Part shown: in pieces, positions 47,401-59,700 of the stretch
Layout: the number at the start of each line of letters is the position of its first letter
Position numbering within the stretch: position 1 is the stretch's first letter
Assembly (NCBI GenBank): GCA_019055375.1
Contig: JAHQIW010007160.1
Span: forward strand, 248,001-312,000
DNA from: Parelaphostrongylus tenuis
Lineage: Eukaryota > Nematoda > Chromadorea > Rhabditida > Metastrongylidae
Length of the DNA: 64,000 bases
Reading direction: 5' to 3'
Notes under the pieces: generated by a model
Told to the model about the DNA's origin: nothing
The model's input: only the letters and a program-made list of their open reading frames with translations
Databases searched by the model: none
Position numbers and translations under genes: made by a program

Positions 47401-50400
47401 TTATCGAAAAGGAAATGGCTCATGGAAGGGGGAGTACGGCTGAACGTTTGTTCTTATCTTTATCGCATTCATGATGCTTTTGAATATTTTCTAGGCCATT
47501 TCACTTGTTATATCTATCCTGAGAACATTTTGTCAAACATGTTGTTAACAAGTGAGCATCGCTGGACATTGAAAAAGGTCCTCTTCAGAGATTGTAAGTG
47601 AAGTTTGACAAATCGTTGTTATAAACATCAGCTTCATCAGATTGACGTTCATCTGCCTTCACATGTTCCATCAAAAGTACCTCAGTTCCAGTTAGTAGGT
47701 TCTCAATCAAAGATTTCGATGCTGCCGTGCGAATGTTGTAAACAGAATTACTCGAAATTGATGTCATCTTATTATCGCGAGATTCAGACACCCTATCTGC
47801 TCTAGTCCTTCATGACACATCCGTACTGGGAGCTCTTCTGAATCAAGGACACACTCCATTCCCATTATATATTACCGATAAAGATTCTCCGGTTGAATTT
47901 TTTTGTATGATGGTAACAAATAATATATAATTATGGATAAGAATAAGAAAACGAGATTCGATGATGGGCAAGCAGACGCACCTTCATAAAAACGTCCTTC
48001 TTTGATGCTATCACAACCCGACGAGCCGCACAAAGATCTCGTTGTCCAGGAGTCCAGAAAACAGAGGAGATGCTCCATCTACCAACTGTGTCGGGAGCCT
48101 TAACTGTTCTCGAGACCGTACCCAATGGTCTAAGCAAATAATAATGAGCGCTTTTAGTTTTGAGACTTAGTATACGCATTCTTGAGCATCATCCTAAAAC
48201 TACGAGTTTGAATGATACTGTTTCTCGGAAAATCAACTACACTTCTACTTAATCGCACTGCTAACTCTAGCATTCCTGCTATGATGTGCTTATGACTGCG
48301 ACAACTTGAGGTAAAAGTACACCAACTGAACAACTCAAAACTTCATAATGAAATTCTACCAGACTACTGGATACCGTTCAGTATTACACATTTACATGCC
48401 TAAAATGCGTATTTCCACAGCTTGATGTGAAATAGCGACAGAAATAGTTTTCGAGCCGATAATTTTGACCGCTTTCGTACTGCAAATTGATGAACGTAGT
48501 ATTCACTTACCCAAGTGGCACGGCATCAAATAACCACACTTCATAGAAGTATTGACGAATGTCGAGTCCGTTTTGATTGGCGACCACAGAAGGATCACTT
48601 CAGTGGGGAAAAGAACAGGATTTGTTGAAAATTTACAACCAGGGTTATCACAGCACAATAATCTTAAAAACTTTGTTAGAAACTCACTGAAGTTGGTGCG
48701 TTGAATTGTGGAAAATTCGAGGAGTACGATCAGATGGAGCGCCGGCCATGGAAGAAATCGTTTTTCTCCAGTGACGTGTCGCATCCTCGAGGATTTCTCA
48801 GATCACAGGCATTCGAAGCGGCCACTAATAAGATTTAAACACATTTTCCGTAATATTTAATGCATAAGTTACAAAACATTCGGCGCTCATCAATCTTTGC
48901 ATGGTGCATTGGACTCCAATTATAGCATTGGCGAAGTGATTGAATACTTATTGCGTCATTGTGTTGCCTTATCAACCAATCTCTCCCACTGAAAAGTCTT
49001 TGCTTGGTTAGCCGCGAGGGCAGGTGGAGAGTCCCCATATGTATAGGATAATCAAACATCAACTGAAGAGACCACGTGCTCCCCGAAATGCAGGTTGATT
49101 CAGGGATAAACCTTCTGTTTTTGCATAGCCAGTTTGACATGATTATTCATGCAAGTCGAAATGGCCAAAAACTTCCAATCGGGTGGCTGGAAAGTGTAAA
49201 CGAACCTCTTAGGAAATGTTTCTAATGAATAAGCTCCACCTTTTCCTTCAGGAGAGACTGGCAAGCTCCATGTGAACGCCCAAGTCCGGCGTTTAGAGCT
49301 CAGCAAGCTATGCGTTGGTTATTATTTGCTAGAAACAGTAACAAAAGCGGGTCTCATTTCTCCTGATCTCCAAGGGTTCCATTTGAAAATATGGACTAGA
49401 ATGGAACGAACAAGGTGAGAGGCTATTTGAGTTTATTGTGACAATCAAAACCGTGGTAACTCATGATTCCACAGGCCTTATACAAGGCGGTAAACGTGGA
49501 AATCCTTCAAGAAAACTAATAAAGAGTACCATAACTAGATAAACATTCTAATAAAATGGAATGTTCTGCATAATCGATGTCGCTGTAGTTCAAAAATCTA
49601 GACGAGATCAAACCATCGCCTTCTTCGTGCAATATTTCATTCTACGCGAAAAGGAGAAAAGACCGCTATGTTCAAACGGAAAAATCTTAAATCTATTATA
49701 TACTGAAATTTATAAAAATTGCCGGTTGGCTATTGGGAAGATACTATCATCAACAAAATAGTCGAAGAGTAAGATCATTTAAAATCTGCACGTTAGCGCT
49801 ATGAGAGTCGACACTTCCAAAGTTACCAAGATACGTTTATCTGCACAATACTTGGACTGATACGCTGATGTGGAATCGTAAGAGCCACAGGCGCCCACAG
49901 CTCTCGTCCTAACTTGAAAAACGCTGCAAAGAAGAGATGAAAGACAGTTTCAAAGAGGGAAGAGCAACAACTGCTACAAAAGCTGCGAAAGCTGGAAAAA
50001 CATTTGTGGTGCCCACCGAGGCTTCGCTAGTTACAAGACCAACATGATTGCAGTCTGAAGCCTAACGGGACATACACAGCTTCCAGAAAGGCAATGGAAA
50101 GAATCACCCACGATTATAGACATCTCTTCGATAGTCAAGTCCTCTTACCGTCATTAGAAGAAGAACAAGATGGATTTCTTTTTCCAGCGGTTCGCCCTTT
50201 GAAATCAAACACACAGTTTCGTCAATAAGGGATAGAATAGCCCCTAGTCCAGAGAAGAAGAAACAAACACCTCAAAAATCTTCCGCCATTCCACATCAGC
50301 ACACTGGCTCGGTTCTTCACTCGTTATCTGACAGGTTGCGAGGTCCTTTTTAAATGGAAAACCAGCCTGACAGTGTTATTGTTCAAAAAGGGAGACCCTC

Positions 50401-53400
50401 ACAACATTGGCAATATCTTCCCATTTGCTTGTTGTTCGTCATCTACAAACTTTTTACTCGAGTTATCCCAAACAGTACCAATAAAACACTGGACCAAGAA
50501 TAGCGCCAACAAGCAGGGTCTCCAGGACTCAGTACTACAGGACACATCCACATGACAGTAGGACCCCTGAAAGTTCCACGATGTTTAAGAAAAACCTCTA
50601 CCTCACATTTATTGACTTGATTAAGGGCCTTGATTCAGTTGAAACATCAGCAGTCATAAAAAACTCTGCACAGCCAGGTCATCTCTACTCAGTACACAAC
50701 ACAACGATCCTGCGTAAGCTAACAAACATCTCACAACCAAATCATCATGACTCTATGACGGTATTACCATTGAAGGTAGTTGACTACTAGCGCCTATCAC
50801 TGAGAAGCAAATATTCTATCTTTCTGAACTTATATGGAACCGATTTCAGGAACCTGGAAGGTCAGAAGACTTGGCCCCTCCGGGAACGAGACCCAAAAAC
50901 ATGTACGTGAGCGTTGAAAAACATATTTGAGCATTACGCTACAAGCTACCATCACAAGCAAGAGATCTGCACCAAATGTTTTATTCATTATCATAGATTC
51001 TAATGTTTGTAAATCTAGCTGCATGTATAACACATTGAGACAGTATTACTTTCAATGACAAAATTTTCAATACTTTAGCTTTTTACTTTCAGGGTGGTAG
51101 GGTTAAATTAAGCTCAAAAAATTTTGAAAACACATAGTTGTTAACTTTCAACTCACCTGTTGGTTCCACTGGATATAAACATTCAGAAATCATTATATCT
51201 AAGCAAAAGTTGGAGATTTCCGAAAGTGAGCTGGTGGCATCAGGACACGTTCCGAACGATTTGATGTACTCACTGGCCACAGATGAACAGCTTTGTTCTC
51301 AAACATCAATATTCACTATTCAGATTTGACTATTTCTTTCTGAAGCATCTGTCGAGCGACTTTAAAAGTCTCAAGCTTCAAGATAAACAAGAAGAAAAGA
51401 GTGCAGATGCTCTCACGGCGATAAGTACATTACTTGACGTATTAGCAACACTGATTCTAAAATGCGCAATTTTATGGAACCAACCTATGGCTCTCGTCAC
51501 TTCGTCGAACATACTAAAATTGATGGCCTTTGCTTGACTGTTTCCAAACTGGACTTGATGGAACAAGAGAAAGTCCCATGATCGCCGTCTTTTTCCGTTC
51601 TGTTCCTACAGAAGATTTTAGTTTACTTATGAATTAACATAAAGCTTCAACTAGATAGCCATTTCTTTCAGCCATTTTGATTTGACAGCAGTTTCTTTTT
51701 TTGCTAGGAGGATTTTTCACCGCTGTCGCTTACTTGAGATCACCGTTTAGAAATACTAAAACAATTTTTTTGCATAACAAATTTCCATATAATCTATACT
51801 TGGTGGGTATACACTCCTTTTAATAATTTAGGGTGAGCAGCATCAACGAAAAGCTATTACCTGCATTTATTTTTCTGAATACCACTGCCTATCAAAGTTG
51901 CGTCTAGCATCCGAACATTTGTATTAATGTCTGACTCAGTACTTGAGCGTACGTGGAAATAATTAAGTGACTTACACCACATCATGAATTACCAAGACTT
52001 GTGCAAAAAATATGCTCAAAGCAGTGGAGGAAACAATTCCTATCAGTCTCGAAAGACACATCAAAGCTTTCTCAAAGTGGCACCATAAGCAGTACTAGCC
52101 TCGGCAAAGTCAGATACTTGCCAAATACTTGTTGAATACTAGCAAAACCATTGCAAGATTGGATATTCAAGCAAAATAGATCACATCTTCACTTACTCGT
52201 GAAAAGACTACACTACGTTTCAGATCTCACAATACCACATACCCAACTATCAAAGCTTAGTAAGTTGTAGATTCTGCTGGGATCAGTTGACAAAAATGGA
52301 CCTTTATGGTCATTTGAGTGATTGAAACATTTTCAGTCTCACCGATGTAAACGTATTCAAACGATCATCAATCGCCCGAACAAGTGCGATACCATGAGGA
52401 TGACCATTTAGCGTTAATGTAACTGATTCTGCAGGTTTAATAGAATCTGACGTGGAAAGAATGGAAACCTGTAAATTACGATGCTGTAGTGATCTACATA
52501 GACTCACAGTTTCAATAATTTTCAGCAGTGGTATGATGTTGTAAATATAGATGTAAAATATTGAATGGTATGCGAGACAAAGATGCCAGGCATAGATGGA
52601 ACCCGCGTTTCATCTGGACCGAGGGCGCGTGTTACCTTTACACGACTGTTGCCTGCAGTCGGGGTGAAGCGCTGGTAAACTTCCAGTGGGGTTCAATTTT
52701 GCGTACCAATCAATATTCGTAGATATATATTTATATTTACATTTATATTTATAGCATCAGTAGATTACATAGGAAGGAAAAGCTGTGAGCTCCCAAGTCC
52801 CATAAAGATATGTGCGTATTCATCAAAATCCTTAAGGGGAGATTGTCACAGCTGATAGTTCCTATCGAATGAAGAGTGCTAGAAACGCGGTGACCTCTAT
52901 GGTGTAGTGGTAACACGAACCTTTGGCAAGGGTGAAACGCGGGTTCAACTCTCGCCTGGGGTCGCATATTTACGTACCGGTGAATGTTCTTAAATAATAT
53001 CTCAATATTATTCCCTAAATTTCACCGCCTTCAACTCAAAACATCACCGTGCATATACTGAAATAATTGAGGACACTATCATTTTCTCCTAAAACATTCA
53101 AATCAAACCTGACACTTTTCTTCTACATTGAACTCGATCATATCAGTCGCTCGTCTTCCGTCTGTTGAGTGAACAAGCAGAACACATTGGCCTACCATAA
53201 CTTGTGTAATTATAACCGTTAGTGATCCATCTTCTTCAAAGTGCCCGCTTGATGGCATCGAGTATAAGTTGCATATTATCTATACACAACGTTTTGAGTG
53301 ATCAAAGAAAATTAATAAAATGAATGAGCCTTTTAAGATTAGTCCTTCGATTCACTAGAAGTTTGTAATCGAAAAGACGTATACGAACGGATTACTCACT

Positions 53401-53727
53401 CAGAAATAGTAGCGCAAGTATATTGATCTGACAATATATTTTCAGCCTTTCAGGAAATGTATGACAATATAATGGTCTTAAAAATATTTTTACGAAGGTT
53501 TAATTAATACTCAAAAGTGTCGATAAAGTATGCCATAGCCAAAGAGTTTTGGAATATGAAAGAAAGTTAGATTTTTGTGTTCAGAAAGGTTCTGTCTTAT
53601 ATGCACACCCACTTAGACTCCGGGTGAAGTAGCCGGCTTTTTCCATTCAGTAGGATGGGAAGATGTTCTGAGAAAATGCTTGTAAAACATTTATTTATGC
53701 ACCTATTACACTCAAACAAAGACAAAA

Positions 53728-53772
<45 letters not shown>

Positions 53773-56700
53773 TATATAACCAATACCTAACATAATATGA
53801 ACTAATAAAAACCAATATAATAATCTTTGCCCCAAGCCAGATTGATGCGTTCACGTGCCACTGTTGCATTTGAACCCAACAGTCATTCGCGCATCATCAA
53901 CAACCTAATTTTCTCGCTTGTTAACTCCATCTCGAAATAAGTAGATAAATTATACATAATCAACGCGGGAGAAGACGGGCTTTCAAATGAGCCCAAAAAC
54001 TCAAAAAATGGCCGAGGCCCAAAAAAGTTACAAGCATTTTCTCACAACTTTTTCCTCAATCTATTACCATCGATATTATTAGAAACTTACTGCCCTTGTC
54101 CTAAGAAATCCGAGAAAATTTTGTATACAGTAAAATCCTATTCATCAAACTCTGATGAAGGCGGCAAAACTAAATGCTCGTCAGCTGATAGGAATTTCAA
54201 TTTTGATTTTATAGCAAGTCTCCCATTACAAATTGTTCATTTGTACACGCTGCTCACTGGTGGTCTCCTTTGAACAGTTAGATATGCGTAAGAAATTATA
54301 AGACGGTGGCTACCATGAAGAAACGATTTCCAGCTTCTGAACCAAAATATATTGGATCCTAAATGAAACTACCTCGTTTCGTAGAGGCTATGACAAGTTG
54401 CTTATGAGAAAGTAATATTGTCAAGGATTGTGCCTCGATATAGAACAAGTTTAGAGCGGATGTGTATGAGAAAAGGTCCAAAACCTTTCCTTATAGAAAA
54501 AAGAAGGAGGAGTACGAAAACATTCACGCACTATGTAGCTCAAAGCATTAGCTCTGTTTCTTGGCACGGTGACCAGTAGACGTTCACCAACGAAATACGA
54601 ACTGTGAGACGGATGGAGCTCAATCCAGGACGGTTCCATTGACTTCACTCCTGAGATACTTGGTAACATCAACGACTTCTTCCGAGATTTCAGCAGTCCG
54701 ACTTGACGACTGGCCTGGAATTTCAGAGTATTACCGTGAAAAATCTTCATGAAAGGCTGAAAGGAAAATACACAATCTATGATGGGACAGAGTAGCGAGG
54801 CCTTCAAGTGTGGAACTATAAATTGTAATTGCAGCAGGAGAACATCTATCAACAATACTACACAAGCTGGAAAGAACTTGTTCACTCCATCCAAGTCCAC
54901 ATGCTCCGTGGTCCACAGCAGTTCACTTCCTGACCGTTGTTCAAAAAGGTGCCTAGTGGAGGATACTCATATGACGTTAAGATCTGCCGTTTACCACCTA
55001 ACAATCGAAGGTGGTATATTGAACAGCATCAAGTAGTATGCAATAAATTGGACTTTGGACGGGATCAAACCCGTATTTCACTTTTTTTGGGGCACGTGAT
55101 AAACGTTGCACTACCGGAGCTCGTTCTCCTACAATCTCTCTGCGCCATAATTGTTTCGATCTGCCAGCTAACAGCCGCAAACGGTTTCGCCTGGCAAACC
55201 GTATCGACACTTAATCCAATCGCGCCGACAGATAATGTATATATGTATTATGAACTGCAATTCTTCTTCTTAACCGCTTTCAGCGGTGGCATGATATTAC
55301 AGATATAGTTCCAGTGTTATTGAATGGTCTGCAAAATAACAATATTAGAAATTTATATCTATGATATAATACCACCACTAAAAGCGGTCAATGAAAAATT
55401 TTAGTTCATAATGCATTTATAAATTATCTGCCAGCTTGGCTGAATTCAATGTCCATATCGATTTGGTAGGAAACTGGTTGACAGCCGGTTGTTAGCAGAT
55501 CGGCACAATTGTGTCGCAGAAAGAGTGATGGCAGAACGAGCGCCGGTAGTGCAACGTTAAGCACGTGCCCCCGGAAAGGGTGAAATGCCGGTTCGAATCC
55601 TGTGCGACGTTCAAAGTTCTACGTGTTACTCAACAATATTGGATATATATCGTCACATCATGCCACATCCAAAAGCAAGCGTTTGATAAGAACAATTATA
55701 GTTCATAGTAGATATCGACTGATAATTAATTGTCAGATAGATAAATCTTCGTTCAAAGTACTGGACGATATTCGTGCCTTCTCCACATTGAGTCATTTGT
55801 CACTATGCATCACAGGAAGGTTTAATGTCTTCCGATTTAGATACGCTGGTCGAACAACACTCAAGCTGAAACTGCAAGATAAGTGTTCTGGATCGTTTTC
55901 ATTCTTTCATCAGGACGAATCATGCGTGATATGGTATTAGAGAAAACCTCATTGCCTTGCAACTTGACTCTTCATAACGGCGGTGCTTCTTGAGACGGCA
56001 GAAAGCCTGCCACTCAGCATAAGGGACACTACTAGAAGTCATTCAAAGACACAAAAAATTAAACTTTGACAGAGACGTTCGCTAAAAAAACTGCGCAAAT
56101 TCGTCGCTGTACCGCATGTGGATAATTGGAAGTATTCTCAACTGCAAATCTTCACGCTTTCCCTAACATTACATCGAATTTTAAGTGATTGTTTCATAAG
56201 CAATCATCAACTAGAAAGCCTATTTATGTCAAGATAGTATATAGAGCCTTATTATTTGCGGAGAAAGAATTCCACTACAAAATTTAGATTTTCCAATGAC
56301 AAGAGGGCAAAACAAAATGAAGACTGGCCTTATTCTTTGTGATGAAAAAAGTTCTGTTGGGAATCAAAATTGTCTCTTTTCCTGCCACTGCTAAAAGTTC
56401 TTCAAAAGAGAGAAATTTTGTGGCACAATGGAACTACAACATCTTCTACAAAGCTTTGACACCTCTTCTCCCTCTTCTTCACCTTCAATCAACATCTTTA
56501 ATCAATAACAAATCTTGCATTACTATTAACAACGGCAGCTACGGAAGTACCTTACTTCTTCAGTTATTTCTCAAGTTACTAGGCGAATGCCAGTAACGAT
56601 TCCATTTATTTTCGCTAGATGTGAAAGTCTTCTCTAAGGAAACAAATCATGTATTTTTTTTTTACAAAGAATGCATGAACACGCTTGACACTTGACATAC

Positions 56701-59700
56701 GCGAAATACATTTATTGGCAACATATATTCACCACAAGGCTCAGTCTAATTATGCGTCCAGTCCTTCTGATTCGCGATGCCTTCTAGTATGTGTTCACAA
56801 GGGTGAACCTGTCTTCGATAACCAAGTAAATCAGAGCACTGAATTTTCTCTTTCCTCGTTGTATGTATTATGAATTCCCTTTTATCGTTTTCTGCACTTC
56901 AGTAACGTGTTTCATGGCGGTTGGAGTATACTCATAGAGGAATCCCTGCTCAATTAAACGCGAGGACAAGTGGTGCGTTTCAGTTGGTGGATAGGGAAAT
57001 TAAATACAAACCAAAAGTGACCATGTGCTTCCCATACAAGCGGGTATGTTCAAGAGATCGACTCCTAAATCCTGCAGCACCAATTTAACATAATCTTATT
57101 TTCGCGCAAATTCTCCAGAAAAAATTCAGTCAAGCTCCGCGAAATACATGGGAAGCGGTTAGAAATCACCTCCAGTATAATAAACTCCATCTACCTTCCA
57201 GAACAAGCTGGCAAGCTACCCGTAAGTACCCAGCCACACTTTTAGAGCACAGCTAGCTGTATCTTGAGAACAAAATATTAAGTCTAGTAAAGAAAAACGG
57301 ACCTCATTTCATTGACCTCGAATTATTGGTATGGGAGTGCCGAGAAGGACGAGTACGAAGAAACTGTTAACTCAAGGCCAAACTTTTTAAAATGACTTCT
57401 ATTCTTTCAACTTGCTTTTTCTCCTTCTTGACGTCGTAGAATACTGGTTGAGCATGCTTATTTACAATTGAAATATCCTTACTGTGGAGTTCTATAGAAA
57501 ATTCGTTGTTGACTACTAAAGAGTGTTGGGAGTGGGGACCGGTCCCATGTGCGCCTCGAAGAGCTTCACAACCACTTAGTCACGGCAAACATAGCCGAAT
57601 TAGGCTTTCAAAGTCGCAAAAAAAGAACTGAGGTGACGTTAATGTGCCTATAACGCATGCACACTTGCATACGAAACGTCTTTCGAGGGTTTAGTAACAC
57701 AAGCAAAAAGGATAAGGTACGACGTCAAAGGCTTAGCTAAGACGAGAAGACGCCACTAACTTCACGTTGGTTTTGACGCTAAGGAAGAAGACTGTTTTCT
57801 GGAGCGCGGGCCGTAGAGGTATCGGCGACGTTAGCGTTCTCCCCGATACGAGTGCGAGCATGAACATCGATTTATCTAAAAAACTAATAACCAAATAACT
57901 CAGACGATTGCCGTTTGAGCGATATGAATCAGTACTGACTCCATACTTCGTTTCTTGAGCTCAAATCAAGCTATGACAAAGACGAAGTTGATGCGCATCA
58001 TAGATTTTGAAAAGCTCCTCAGAAAACACCATACATTCTTCGAGGTCATAGACGGAGATTTTCAGCCCTAGAGGAACACCTGACAAATTTCACATTACGA
58101 ACTACGGACTAGAATGGAATGAACAGGGTGAGAGGATATCTAAGTTAACCATGACCATTTATAGTAACTTACAATTCTAAAAGCTCACTCTTAGAGGTGG
58201 AACTGGAAGTTTTTCAATGGAGAGTATCATAACGAATCAATCTGCGTCCTAGTAAATTGAAGGTTGTGCCTAATAGATGTCGCTGCTCATACCACACGGG
58301 ATCAGACCATTGCCTTCTTCGCGCAACACTCCTTTTCATGAAAAGGAGAGAGAGCCGAGAAAACCAAAACGAGTTTTTAGGATTACAATAAGGTGCGACG
58401 CATTCAGGGAATTAGTCGTCTCTCAGGAAGTTGCAATTATTGAAACAACATGAACAAATAATGCGATTCATTCATTCAGCATCTTTACGTTAGTGGTAAG
58501 GATACCAAAAAACCAGTTTACCAAAAGGCGTTTGTCTTTACAAACACTCCAGTTGAAACGTCAATATGCACTGACACAAGCCGTAGGCAACCGACGACTC
58601 ATATTCTAATTAGCGAAACGCTAAGGAAAGGCGACAAAAGGGAGTATCGAAAAGTGAAGGCAGCAGTTATGGCCGGAAGTATGAAAGACATGTCTAATAC
58701 CTACCAAAGCTTCGCTAAATACAAAACCAAGACGATTTCACTTCAACGAAGCAGTCATTCAGAAAAAGAGTGTAGAAAATCATTCACGATTACTACGCGG
58801 ATCTCCACAACAGCCACGTCACCTTAGCGCCTTATGAAATAAAAAAAGGATAAAATTGTAGGTTTATTAGTTTTTCTTTCTGGAAAACCAACACACTGTT
58901 TTGAAGGTGGAGAATCGAACAACATCTGGTTCAGATAGGATAAAAGCAGAACACGTGAAGATCCTTCCCCAATTCTCATCAACACTTTTGCTCGGCTTTT
59001 TACTCGCTACCTATCACAAATTCTCAGTCAATGGAAAAGCGGCGAGACCGTGTTGTTGCTCAAAAAGGGGAGCCTTTAAGACATTGGAACTGTCCTCCAA
59101 CCTCTTGCTATCTCTCGTGTGTAAACTCCACTCGAATCATTTTAAACGGAATTGACAGAACCTTGGATAAAGGGCATTTCAGCGAACAAACAACGCTCCG
59201 AAGAGAATTTAGTACTATAGACTAGATTTAACGGTAAAAAGACTCATTAGAGTTTTTTGAAAGCACAAGAGAACGCTCTGTTTCACTTTCATCGGGCCGT
59301 GAAATCAGTTGCATGAGAAGCAGTCATAGAAGCTCCGGACACCTAGGGCGTTTTCACTTGGTACATAACAACTATCAGTGAGCTATATTCAGATTTTACA
59401 CATCAAGCGTAATCTAGGCGGAACGAATGTTGGGCAATCTCGTGAGCGTTTGGAAAGACTAGTCATTGACTAAACCAACGAAAACGATGTCCGTGAGGAA
59501 CAGATTGGTTTTGAATGTTCCATTCATGCATATCGGAATAAGTGTCTCCGTATGCCCCTATTACATCTATCTAAGTCGGAAAGTCAAAATGATAAGGGCC
59601 AAATTCCAAAGTTCATTAGGAGAAAGGGAGCGGCTTGGAAAGCGTTTAAAAGCACAGAGGATGTAATGAGGAGAACAAAGAACATTTAACTCCGTGGCCA

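Noticed and set aside
51378..51566. Minus-strand frame containing FSMFDEVTRAIG, similar to the linker after MG6 in relatives.
   Set aside because: No donor/acceptor combination in this frame gives the phase 0 in, phase 2 out needed to join exons 52468-52343 and 51272-51157.
52895..52970. Candidate functional tRNA gene.
   Set aside because: A- and B-boxes are good, but the acceptor stem is mismatched and the anticodon stem is short or irregular; more likely a tRNA-derived repeat.
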